A DNA stretch of 64,000 bases from Pseudozyma flocculosa PF-1 (Eukaryota > Basidiomycota > Ustilaginomycetes > Ustilaginales > Ustilaginaceae): contig NW_006920871.1 of the NCBI RefSeq assembly GCF_000417875.1, positions 225,397 through 289,396 of the forward strand, written 5' to 3'. The notes beneath the pieces were generated by a model. The model was not told where the DNA came from, did not search any database, and was given only the letters and a program-made list of their open reading frames with translations. The translations under genes were made by a program, and so were the position numbers. Each line of letters begins with the position of its first letter. Position 1 is the first letter of the stretch. This document shows, piece after piece, positions 40,919 through 52,205 of the stretch.

Positions 40919-43644
40919 ATGGATCACAAACCCCCCTCCTCGCCCATCAGCGTACCCACCGCCATCGTACTCGGCCTCGTCGCAAGCTTCGTACAGAGCC
41001 TCGGTGAGCCATAGTCACCGCCATCCCACGTCCTGCAGCCCCATCCCCGACCGCTGACCTGTGCTTCGTTCCCCCTCTGCCTGCCCTCCGCCCTTCCCGC
41101 CCGCCCGACAGGCCTCACCATACAGCGCAAGTCGCACCTTCAGAATGAAGCCCTGCCCGCCGCACGCAGGCGCTCCGAGTGGAAGCGCCCCCTCTGGCTC
41201 ATCGGCTTCGCCATCTTCCTCTGCGCAAACGTAGGCGGAACCGTATTCCAGATCGGCGCACTCCCCATCGTCATGCTCGCCCCGCTCGGCGCCGTCAGCC
41301 TCCTCTACAATGCCCTCCTCGCCAGATACCTCCTCAACGACTTTCTCTCGGCCTACATGATCGTCGGCACCGCCCTCATCGCCACGGGGGCCGTGCTGAT
41401 TGGTTACTTTGGCGTCGTCCCCTCGACCGCACACGACCTCGACGAGCTCCTCGAACTCTACGGACGACCCACCTTTGTCGCCTTTGCCACCATCTTCCTC
41501 TTCCTCTTCATCGGCGTCCTCGCCGTGTCGCATCTCGCCGAGTGGCAGCTCAACGCCCGGCTAGCGCGCACCACGTCTCCGCCGGCAAAGTCAAAGTCGA
41601 GGCGCCACCTCTCGCGGTCGCGGCTTCGGCGCAGGTGGTCTGCCCCTTCGCTGGCGCCCGTCGCAGAGGTCAGCGAGAGCAGCTCCGGCATCGCCACGCC
41701 TGTGCTGGCCGTCGCAGATGAAATGGCAAGGCGGAGCGTGATCCTCAGCGGCGCCGACATCAAACCGCCGCCATCGAGCCTCGCGCAGTCTCGGCAGCGC
41801 GACTACGGCGCCCTCGGCCACGGCAGCGCCGCCGCCGGGTCCAAGGGCAACGGTAACGGCAGCGGCAGCGCCAAGAAGCGCGGTCGGAGAAGTAGCGTCG
41901 AGGTGCCGCGGCTCGAAGCGAGAGAGGACCGAGAGCCGCTCGACCCCGAAAGCGTCAAAAAGACCAAGCTGATGCTCGCCGTCGCCTACGGTGGCGCCAG
42001 CGGCACCATGTCCGGCGCGTGCCTGCTGCTCGCCAAGAGCGGCGTTGAGCTGCTCATGCTGTCGTTCTCGGGCCACAACCAGTTCGTGCGATGGCAGAGC
42101 TGGATGCTCATCGCCGTGCTGCTCGGCGCGGCTCTACTGCAGGTGAGTGTCGGGCGTCGATCTGCGAGCGAAGCAGCTTCCGCCGCCATCTGCTCACGCC
42201 TGAACCTCTCCTCCTCTACTCACTGCTGCCCTCGGCCCAGCTTTGGTACCTCAACAAGGCGCTTAAGCTCGTGGATCCGACCCTGGTTTGCCCGCTGGCA
42301 TTCTGCTTCTACAACACTTCGTCGATCGCCCTCGGCCTCGTCTACTTTGACCAGCTCGGCGCGCTGGCGTGGTACGACATCCTGGCTGTCGTCGTCGGCA
42401 TCTCGGTGCTGCTGGCCGGCGTGTGGATCGTCAGCCTCCACGGCAGCAGCGAGGGCGACGGGCACGACACCGAAGAGACTGTCTCGCTGCTCTCTGCGAC
42501 GAGCGTCCATACCGCCTCGACGCCGACCGAGCGGCTGGAGCAGGCCGAGGGTCTGCTGGCCAACGCTGCCGGGATCGCAGGCCCGCACCTGCCGTTTGAC
42601 GCATCGCCTTCGGCGGGCTGCCACAGCGACGCCGCGTCCGAGATCTCGATCGATACCCAGCTGTCGAGCCCCGAGGCGGTCAACACGCAAATCTTGCCCG
42701 TCTCGCCGACACACTCTCGATACCCATCGGCGGCGGAATCACCGACATCGTCGCCCTCCAAGAGCCCGGCGTCCAAGCGGCGCACCAGCAGCAGCTCGCG
42801 ACGCAGACCGACAATCACGCTCGACTTCCCGCTTCCAGAGAGCCTGTTCCACCCGTCATCGCCGATGCCGTCGGCGGAGCAGCGCGGTGCGGACGTCGAG
42901 AGGGGCGAGTCGGCGGCGCACGCAGAGGGAGGCGGTGGCGGTGGGGGCAAGCCGCGGTCGGCGTTCTACAACACCATTGTCGAGCACGGCCTGAGCATCG
43001 GCCTCAGTCCGAGCTCGCCGGGCTTCCATCTGCAGCCTCGATCGCCCTCGAATCCGCGGATGCCGGCGAGCCAGAGCGGACCGCTGTACGGGGCCCACGG
43101 CGCGAGGCGCAGACCGGGGCGGCATCCGAGACGTGCCATGTCGGAAGCGGACGCCTCGTCGCATCCCGCCGCCGCTGCTGCTGCCCCGTATACACCCGAC
43201 ATTGAGGCGGGAGACGCGACGACGAGCGTTGCTGCCGGCGAAGAGGACGAGGCAGGAGAGGGGGACGACAATGGGGCGTCGTCCGGATTCGCCGTGGAGC
43301 CCGACCAGAGTCTACTGCGAAGGCGACTGGAACAGGTCAAGGCGCGGGGACGGAGGTGGTTGAACCTCGACGCTCTCTGGTCGTCGTCTGCCTCGGCTTC
43401 CGACCGCCTCGACGGGGCGGGGACGAGCCGGAGTCCCGCTTCGCCCTTCTCTTCGTCTTCGCCACGTGGGGGAGCGACACGGCATCGTGCTGCACCGTCT
43501 TCCTCCTCGAGAACGGGGACGACGACGACGACGACGACGACGGCAACGACGGCAATAGGGCTCGGTCTACAAACCGACCATCGTGACGACGACCACGACG
43601 ACGACGAGAGTCGGCCCCTCTTACCGTCCCGTCCTCCAAGATGA
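40919..43644 (+). CDS. NIPA-like (DUF803) magnesium transporter with long cytosolic tail
   Basis: Three exons: 40919-41003, 41112-42142 and 42241-43644 (introns 108 and 98 nt, phases 1 and 0), 839 aa. NIPA proteins are Mg2+ transporters of the drug/metabolite transporter fold with about nine helices. Seen in order: helix 1 (AIVLGLVASFVQSLG), a loop with GLTIQRKSHL, paired helices (PLWLIGFAIFLCANVGG, PIVMLAPLGAVSLLYN), YMIVGTALIATGAVLIGYFG, VAFATIFLFLFIGVLAV, a charged loop of about 130 residues, YGGASGTMSGACLLLAKSG, then LWYLNKALKLVDPTLVCP, AFCFYNTSSIALGLVYFDQ and ILAVVVGISVLLAGVWIVSL. The last 400 or so residues are Ser/Pro/Arg-rich and disordered, with a Thr-rich stretch encoded by ACG repeats, and look like a phosphoregulated tail. 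Confidence 0.85.
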
Positions 43645-43873
43645 TGCCGATCGATATCGACGTCAATGACGCGGCGCAAGACAGGAGCCAAAAAGGAGAG
43701 AGAGGGAAGTAGAAAGCGGCGGGGTATGGCTCGCCGTTTCCGGAGGCACATTGTAGCATTGCACGTCCTGTCCTGTCCTGTCCTGCGCATCTTGCCGTTG
43801 CTCGGCTCGCCTTGGTTCGGCTCGGCTTCATCTCGACCCCGCGGGGGAGGCCTTCGCATCATCAGCGCCGTCG

Positions 43874-44424
43874 TCATCCCCACATGCCGCCGCCGCCAAA
43901 CGCCTGCTGACCCGCCTGGACGGCGTAGAGGCCGTTTTGACCGGACTGGCCCTGCATCTGCATCTGCTGCCCATACTGCTGCCCCTGCCCCTGCTGTTGC
44001 TGCTGCGGCTGTTGGGTCTGGTAGAGCCCTTGCTGGTTGGGCATCATGGCGCTCGCAAACGTGCCAAACGGCGACGTGGCGCCATTCTGCTGCTGCTGCT
44101 GCTGTATCCCCATGCCCATCCCCATTCCCATGCCCATGCCGGTGGCAAGACCAGGTGATGGCGAGGCAGACGGGCTGGCCGCGAACCCGCCAAACGAGCC
44201 CGCACCACCACCACCACCACCACCACCGCCGCCGGCGCCGAGGAACCCACTCTGCTGCGGCGCCATTCCACCTGCGCCGCCACCGCCAGGCGACGAGAAT
44301 GGGTTGCCGACCGCCGCCGGCGAAAAGGCCATGGAACCGAGACTCGCGCTGCGGTACTGCTGCTGCTGCGGCGAGAACCCGCCCATCCCCCCTATCCCCC
44401 CGCCGACGCCGGCGCCGAACATCG

Positions 44425-44457
<33 letters not shown>

Positions 44458-45682
44458 CATCGGGCAAGGTGAGGGAAAAGTTGGGCAGCGTATTGGCGTG
44501 CTGCGGTGGTGGCGGTCGTGCTCCAAACGCCGTCGCTCCCAGGTGTGTCGCGCTCAACCCCTGCGCCTGCATTCCGCCGAACGGCGATGTGGCTGAGCCA
44601 CCCATGCCAGATGCCCAGAAGTTGGCCGAGGGATCCTGTGGCGCCGGCGAGCTAAACATCGGCTGCTGCTGCTGCTGCGCTTGGAGGTGCGACCAGGGGT
44701 TCATTTGCGGCGGCGGCTGCGATGTGCCGTTCGAAGGGCCGCTGAGCGAGACGAGGTCGTCGAACACGCTCGATTGGGCCGTCGGCTGGCCTGCGCCCTG
44801 AGCCGGCACAGACCGGGCGCTGGGTATCGCACTCGATGCGCGTGGCGGCACGGCCGAGGGCGGTCCCAGGGACGAAGAGGCCGTCGTAATCGTCGACCTC
44901 GTCGCAGCAGCAGCGGAAGCAGCAGTGCCGGCCGCGGCGGAGGATGCTGCGCCGGCGGGCATGGGCGGCGGCTTGGGCTCGGTGCTGCGGGCTCGAGCCT
45001 GGGCCTCGGCCCACGTAGATGGGATGGGGGCGGTGCGGGAGCGCGAGATGCTGTTGGCTTTTGCGAGACGGTCCGAGGGTACGCCGAGCATCGAGTCCTG
45101 TCCCGTCATCTGCCGGCGGCCGCTGCTGACGCCGTTGGAGATGCCGTTCCTCTGCTGCTGCTGCTGCGACAGGGACGATATCGACGAGGACGACGAGGCT
45201 ACTGGCGACGAGGGCGATCGGAGCGACGATGCGGGCGACGACGACGAGGGCAGGCGGAGGAAAGTGGCGTCCTTTTTGGGCACGGGCGGTGGCTTGGCGT
45301 CGATGAACTTGCGGTACTCGTACTTTGCGCGTATGAACTTTTCCAGCTCGCTGTCTCGCTCGCTCTCCTCGATGTTGGTGGGCGGGCGGTTGCGGACCTC
45401 GTCCGGATTGAAGATGCGGTTGCTCTTGAGGTTGCCCATGTCCTTCATCTTGTCCACCTGCTCGCGGGTCCAGGTGTCGAGGGTCAGGGACTTGACCTTG
45501 GAGATGTGGGTGCCCATCTTTCGGTGGACGCCGGCGCACTGCACGCAGAGAAAGATGCCGAGGTTCCAGGATGCCCAGCGCGGCGCTCTCCCGCGGCAGT
45601 CTGCGCAGACGTCGTTGCCCGGCTGGCGCGAGAGCTCGACGAGCATGCGCTGGTGGCGCTCCTGCGTCGCCTTTGAGTTCAT
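43874..45682 (-). CDS. ArfGAP zinc-finger protein (SMAP/Age2-like)
   Basis: Single exon on the complement, 602 aa. The N-terminal ArfGAP domain occupies about 1-125, with zinc ligands Cys26, Cys29, Cys46 and Cys49 (CADC, then FLCVQC) and the catalytic arginine Arg54 in GVHRKMGTHISKVKS. TWTREQVDKMKDMGN and YEYRKFI follow as in the family. The protein activates GTP hydrolysis on Arf and so ends coat recruitment at Golgi or endosomes. The remaining 450 residues are low complexity: Ser-rich, then Gln/Gly/Met-rich with poly-Q runs and NPWSHLQAQQ, NPFSSP-like NPF motifs that in related GAPs bind EH-domain or clathrin-adaptor partners. This layout is close to Age2 and SMAP. The stop lies 230 bp from that of the convergent NIPA-like gene. 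Confidence 0.9.
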
Positions 45683-46902
45683 GGCTGGCAGCGCGGGTGC
45701 CGAGGCGGGCCAGAAAGGAGCAGACTGTGCCGCGCTGTGGTCTCGGGCAGAGGGGAGGAGCGCGCGGGAGGGTGGGCCTCAGAAGCTGGTGGGGGCTGAG
45801 AGATGGCGACGGCGTGACGAGGCGTGGCGAGGCGGAAAAATGTGGCGGAGGTGTTGGTGTTGGTGTTGGTGTTGACGACGGTCGAAGGTAGCGGAGTCGA
45901 GGGCAGGAGTGTGAGAGAGAGAGCGCGGCAGAGTGTGCAGGCGGTGTGCTGGGTCGGCCTGCCTGGCCTGGCCTGGCTAGGTGGGCCGCCTGCGTGTGGC
46001 CGTGGCGCGATTTTTCGCAAGCTCGTTGCCGCTGCCAGGACCGACGCACGAAGAAGGCGAAAAGGGCGTGGGCCCGCTCGCCCATTTGCCCGCCCCTCCG
46101 CGTTGGCGCCTGGCCCCTTGGACCGCCGGATCTCGTCGCCCGCCGTGGCCGTGGCCGTGGCCTTGCCTGCCCGCAGCTGCACCCGACGGAGCGTGCGGGG
46201 GCGGGTTCGTCTTGTCGGACCGCTTGAATCCAAGCGCAGCGCAGCGTCAAACGAAGCTAAGGCGGATATCGGCCCGCTCACCATCTTGCATCCCGCCCAG
46301 CCAGGCCGTTCGGATCCACGGCCGCGCGGCCCGACGTTGACGAGCACGCCTGCTCTCGACAGGGAAGATGCCGGCGGAGAGGGGGGCCGAGCCGACGCAG
46401 CGCCGGGCAGGGTCCGCTCCTCTTGCGCTCTCCTGACTTTTCGACGACGACGCCGCCGCTTGCGAGCCAGAAGAAGCTGCCGGATTCCTCTTCGTCGGCT
46501 TGGCCTGGCCCCGGGGCTCTGGCCAGCAGAGGGATCGCGGCGCCAGAAGCGATCCAGACTCTAGCCCAGCCTGCCTTACTTCTTGCTCCATGACGAAGCG
46601 GCGGTCTCAGCGAGAGACAAGCTGAGAGGCTAGGCCAGGCCAGCACGCGCGTGACCTGCCCGTCGTCCTTGGCCGCTGCCTTCACCAGCGAAAAAGCAAG
46701 GTTGGCTCGCCAGCGGGCCAAGCCACAGGTTGGCTCCTCGACTCGACTCTGAAGCGGGCCCACGATCGAAGAGGTGGAGAGGGGAGATGGAAGGCTGCGC
46801 AGGCCCCGGACATGCCATGGCAAGGTCGTCGCCCGCATCCCTGCTGGGCATGCTTGTCGGTCGGTCGTCGTCGTCGGCGAGACTTTCCGACGATGTATGG
46901 GA

Positions 46903-47070
<168 letters not shown>

Positions 47071-47446
47071 TTCGGTCGAGATCTGCCGACGCGATAACGA
47101 TGCCAGGCCGGGCGAAGGCAGACCGTTCCGCTGGTCGGCGGAGGTGGATGGCCACGCCTCTCGAGTTCTCCCTCTCTCCCGCCTCGTCTCGGCGTCTTCT
47201 GCGGGGCCTCCACGTCGATGACGGCCTTGAACGTCACCCTCGGAGCTAAGGAGAGCGAAGCCGCTCGGAAGACGTGATGGCGGCAAGAAGGCCAGGCCAG
47301 GTCCTTTGTCGCCGAGGGAAAGGCAAGCAAGCAGCAGCAGGCCAGCAAGCAAGGCGAGTCCGCAGGTGGGCCAGGTAGGCCGTCGAGGTCGTGTGGGCCA
47401 CGGCTCGAGGTTGCCGGGCGCGCGGCCCTCTGCGCAGCGGACAGGC

Positions 47447-47450
<4 letters not shown>

Positions 47451-47481
<31 letters not shown>

Positions 47482-47482
47482 C
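47451..47482 (+). repeat. (AGGC)8 tetranucleotide tract
   Basis: Eight consecutive units, ending in an AAGC variant, in the same gene-free island. Confidence 0.9.
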
Positions 47483-48905
47483 AAGCACGGCGACAACGAA
47501 CGCAGCAACGGGCATGAGCAGCGGAGCAAGCGGCGTCGAGAGGGCGGCAGGCCCTCTGCTCTTTCTCTTCTGGTGGCTTTCCGTCGCTCTGCCGGCCTGC
47601 CTCGCTCTCTGCCTTGGTCGCCCGTGCGCAGGCTGCCCGCGAGCGAGCGGTGGTTGGGCACCTTTGCAGCCAGCCAAGAAGGCTGCCCAGCCAGGAGCAA
47701 GCAAGCTTGAGAGGCAGGTCAAAGACGCGCGACATAGCCGAGCGGGGCCGTTGCCTTTGCTGCCTGCTTAGCCTGGCCTGGCTGGCTGGTTGCCCGCCCA
47801 CAGCCTTGCTTGCCCGCCTGCGCCTCGGCAAAGCAGAGCTTCTCCACACATCTCTCGGTCGCCCGCCCGCACGCACGGCGCAGCAGCCCGACTGGCAGGC
47901 TGGCAGGCTGGCAGGCTGGCTGGCTCAGGTAGGCTAGGGTACGGCGGGTCGCTGCATGGAATCCGCCCAAGCTTAGGCCAGGCCAGGCAGCTGGCCCGTG
48001 TGTGGATGGGGGCCGCTGCTCTTTTTTCTCTCTCTCTCTCTGCCTCGCGCTGCCTGGTTGCCTGCCTGCCCTCCCGCCTGGCCTGCTGATGAGGCGGGGT
48101 CTTGCCTGCCTGCCAACGTCTGCTGCTCAGGTGCCTGCCCCGCCGCTGCTGCTCTGCGTGGCAGCCTACCCTGGGATGCGCTTGCGCAGCTTCCCCACAA
48201 GGGTCATCTCTACCTTGCTTGGGCCCCGGCCCTGGCTGCCGCTAAATAGGGCGACGGACGACGCTGCCCTTCCTCTTTGGGCCCAGCCCTTCGCTCTTTT
48301 GCTTCCATCCTACCATCGCCACCATTGCTATCCCCATCTTGGCCATCCTACTCTACCACTGTCGCCGCCGCTGCTGCCGCTGCACCCATCATCTGCCATC
48401 GCTACAGCCAATCTAGCCCCCTTCGCACGAGGAATCCACGACAGGACCACAAAACACATACACCTGGACGCAGCCTTGGAAAACCACGCCTCTACGACCA
48501 CCAGCGCCGCCGAACGCGATCAGATTCGCCACCAGACTTCATCTCAGCCTTCGGATCTCCAGGCACCGAGCTCAGCTTTTCTCGTCAGACCGCCCCTCGT
48601 TTTCTCGTCGTCGCAAGCCAGCACCGCCATCCTCGTCGGCGCTCCGTTCCGTACCGTACCCGATACCCCACCGCTCTCTGCTCCTGCAAACGCAAGTCAG
48701 ACGCTCCCAGCAGCCCCAGGGAACCCCTCTGCGCGCCAGCCAAAGCACTCGTCCCTAGTTTACGCCAGGTTGCCGACGCTCTTTCCCGGAATCAAAACCC
48801 TTCGCTCGAAAGGCACCGGAATCTCGTTCCCGTCACCGTAATCGTCACTGTCACCCCTCTCGCGTCACCTACTCCTGGTAACTCGTTCTCTCGGACCTGG
48901 CGACA

Positions 48906-50006
48906 ATGGCTTCTCCTACCGCTATTCCGCACCCCGAGACCTCGTCCCACCACCGCAGCGCTACGACGCCGGACGTCGCCAGCGAGAGCTCTTTCCGACC
49001 CAGCAAGCCCTCCTACTCGCCGCCCTCGGCCTCGTCAATCTACACCAAGGCCACGGGCGCCTTTTCCAAGTCGGCCGGCGCCGGCTCGGGCCTCGCCACC
49101 AGCCCCACGGGCCTCCGACTCCCCCTCGGCATGAGCATCGGCCGTGGCCTCCCTAGCCCCCCTAACCCCAACGACGGCTCTCCTAGCCACACGCGTGCCC
49201 GATCGCAGACCACCACCTGCGCCCTCGGCGTCAAGCCCGAGACTTTCGACGACCGCCTGCCCGTCGCCAAGGCGCCCGGCTTCTTCGACTCGGCAGGCAG
49301 ATCGCCCACGAGCTCGTCGCAGGTGTCGTCGAGCGACCCGTTCCTCTCGCGAAGCCCCACTAGCCCGTCGTCGGTCTCGTCGGCCAACACCGCCTCGTCG
49401 GCGGGCAACAACAGCGGCTTCCAGACCACCTACGCCCTCGGACGCGTGCCCTCGCTGCCCCTGGGCACGTCGTACGAGCAGGCCCAGAAGAGATTCAACA
49501 GCGGCAGCTGGTCGCAGAGCGGCGGCTGGGCATTCGGCAGCCTCCGTGGCGGGGCGTCTCAGGCCTACAGCGGCAGGGCGGGCGACGACACCGGCGGCGG
49601 CGGAGGCGGGGGAGGAGGCGGAGGCGGCGTGGGTGGCCTCTTGCGCCGCTTCAGCATGGGTGGCGGCCACCACCACCGCCCTCAGCTATCGCCCGAGCAC
49701 CGCTACAGCGTCGGATCCGCCGCCGACTTTGACAGGAGCGCCACCCCGACGGGCGCCTCCGCCGTCCCGCGCAGCCAGGTCGACCCGGGCCACGGGCATG
49801 CCGCGCGCGACTCGGGCGTAGGCTTCAACGAGCAGCGCGAGCCGGCCCACAAGGGCATGGTGGGAGCGGCCGCAGCGGCGCCCGCACCCCCTCCGCCTCA
49901 GCAGACGTCGCCTCGCGGCCGCCAGGGCAGCCTCTCGGGCAGCGGCAAGAGGAAGCCAAGCCCCATGGGCGAGCGCCTGTTGATGGGCCACTTTACCGCC
50001 CACTAG
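48906..50006 (+). CDS. Hypothetical Ser/Pro-rich protein, 366 aa
   Basis: Single exon, start at the first ATG after a CT-rich leader (MASPTAIPHPE). I do not recognise the family. Composition is Ser/Pro/Gly/Thr-rich and mostly disordered. Short ordered-looking islands are GVKPETFDDRLPVAKAPGFF near residues 107-126, TTYALGRVPSLPLGTSYEQA near 178-197, and a basic GLLRRFSMGGGHHH segment after a glycine run. RRFS is a protein kinase A type site. The very C-terminus, SPMGERLLMGHFTAH, looks like a conserved short motif rather than filler, and the middle island suggests the ORF is a true gene. There is no signal peptide or membrane segment. It could be a scaffold or regulatory protein, and function is not inferable. 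Confidence 0.65.
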   Translation: MASPTAIPHPETSSHHRSATTPDVASESSFRPSKPSYSPPSASSIYTKATGAFSKSAGAGSGLATSPTGLRLPLGMSIGRGLPSPPNPNDGSPSHTRARSQTTTCALGVKPETFDDRLPVAKAPGFFDSAGRSPTSSSQVSSSDPFLSRSPTSPSSVSSANTASSAGNNSGFQTTYALGRVPSLPLGTSYEQAQKRFNSGSWSQSGGWAFGSLRGGASQAYSGRAGDDTGGGGGGGGGGGGVGGLLRRFSMGGGHHHRPQLSPEHRYSVGSAADFDRSATPTGASAVPRSQVDPGHGHAARDSGVGFNEQREPAHKGMVGAAAAAPAPPPPQQTSPRGRQGSLSGSGKRKPSPMGERLLMGHFTAH

Positions 50007-52205
50007 GGCAGTACTCCTCCCTCCCACGCCGCCGAGCCATCGCCTCGGCCTGTGCAGCAGCCCCCAGCCTGCGCACGAACAACGAACCCGCCGGCGCAAC
50101 GAGCCCGGTACGACTCTCGACCCTCCATCTGTATTTGTGACTTTGCGACATCTCGCTCGATTCCTTGGCCGTTTTCTCGAGCCTCGCCTCCGCCTCCGTC
50201 TTCGCTTCCGCGCCCGCCGTCGCTTGCGCCTCGCTCGCCCGCCCGTCCGTCCGTCCGTCCGCCTCTTTTCCTTTTGCATTCCCCGCCGCCACACCATACC
50301 ATACCAAGCCAGACCCCACACCATCGCCACGCCTAGCCTGTACACCTCTTGCCGTCGGTCCGTTTCGAGTCTCGACCTCGCGCCCCGTGTCTTCTGCAAC
50401 GGTTTCGCTCGTCTTCTCTTGTCTGATTTCCGGTCGCGATCTCGTACCTGATGCGCTCTGGTCGCCGTTTGTCGTGATCGCTTCCACGGTATAATCCGCC
50501 GGCCCGTGTTGAATTCGACGTCGAATCACGATGGGCCGTGGTGGATTGCCGTCGTCTGGATCGCCCCTGTGGCTCGATGTAGGTTGATCGGCCTGGTCGT
50601 CTGCCGCTGCATGGTTACGGTTGCAGAAGCTGGCAGGTCGAGTGCGGCGTGGTGCGACGTGGTGCGACGTGGTGCGACGCAACGAATCAAGCAAGCTGAG
50701 GCTCGCGTGCGTGCCACCAGGGCCCGCCTGCCGTCCGCCGACGAGGGCAGACACGCGGGCAGACCTCGATCTGTGATCTCTAGTCACCTGCCTGTCCTCG
50801 GCTTTTCTGCCCAGGGCCATTCTGCTGGGGTGGTATTTTTGGCAGCAGCGTCGGCCAAAAGGCTAGGGCGCAACACCGCAGCGCTGCGTCCTGGGCCGAC
50901 TCTTCTGACTTTGACGCACCACAACATCGACCTCAGCGGAACGGTTGTTGACCGAAAAGTCGAGGCGACGGCATGGCGCACAAAGGAGCCGGAGCCTGGG
51001 TCAGTACAGAACTTGACCGGCAAGCAAGAGTCGGCGACTTGTGTGGGTGTCACCTCGCCACAGCCAACACATACAAAAGGATCGTCTGGTCTGACCTGGC
51101 CTGGCCGTACGCCGATCAGACCGAGAGCGTGTTTGCGGTTCGAGCGCCAGCATAGAACGACGGCGACGACAATAATCGTGTTGGTGGCCTGCCCCGCCTT
51201 TTGTGTTTGCCGGGCGGTGCTGCCGAGCAGGCTGGCCAGGCCAGGCCAGAGCAGGCGAGCTGGCCAAGCGATGGCGTCGCGAGGCGGAATTACGTATGAA
51301 GGACATATGTACATCGGTCGCCCCCGCCTGCCAAGCTGTGTAGCTGCTAGCTGAGCTAGAAGACTGCGCTGCGAACCGGCGGCCAAAGAAGCTAAGGGGC
51401 GCATGCATCGGCCCAGGCCGCTTGCTGCTTGCTTGCTTGCTTGCGTGTGGCCGGCCAAAAGCAGGCAGGGCAAAGCAGGGCGGCATGGGCGTGCAGCCAG
51501 CCTCGCCAGCCTAGCCAGCCAGCGGCGTGGCGCAAGGGCGTGGCGTGGCCAGGCCACCTGGGCAGGCCCGCAGGCAAGGGTTGAGCCTTTCGCCCTGGCT
51601 GATCCGCCGCTGCTTCTTGGCTAGCAAGCTAAGCTTCCCACTCCACCTGCCCTGCCTGCCTGGCCCGCCAACACGCACGCTGCCCCGACCCTCCCCAAGC
51701 ACTCACCGAGCTTCCACCATCTCCCCGAACTCTTCTTGGCTTCCATCCGACGACGCTTCCTCGCCATTTGTTCTGCCATGCGCTCCGCTCGTTGACCACC
51801 GCACCGCTCCGCATCCACATTCCGCCTGGCTCTCTCGACGCAGAACATCACACACATACCTCGGCCCATGCATCATCGACCTCGTCTGGCCAGCTTCGTA
51901 TCATCGCCTCGCCTCGCCTCGCCTCGCCCTGGCCCCACCCTCGCATTCGCATCTGAGCCTCGCCCATCCATTCCGACTGCACACATCCTACCGTCGAGCT
52001 TCTGCGGCGTCCATTCGTCCCCTCGTCTCATCTGCATGCGTCCCACTGTCCGCGCTCTCGACCTCGCCGCACACGATCTCGTCCAGTGCACCAGGTGACG
52101 GCCCCAGAAGGCCCGCTCCCTGCACCAGCCGCGCTCGTAGACGCTCGCCAGTCGTCACCCGCTCAGCCCGTCGTCACAGGCCGAGTGGCCGCTCCGACGT
52201 CGGCC
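50007..52205. other. 2.2-kb intergenic, no gene recognised
   Basis: It contains a GCTT tetranucleotide run near 51417-51442, repeated GTGGTGCGAC units near 50648-50680, and a CT-rich leader of the next gene. Open frames overlap on both strands without motifs. Confidence 0.55.
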
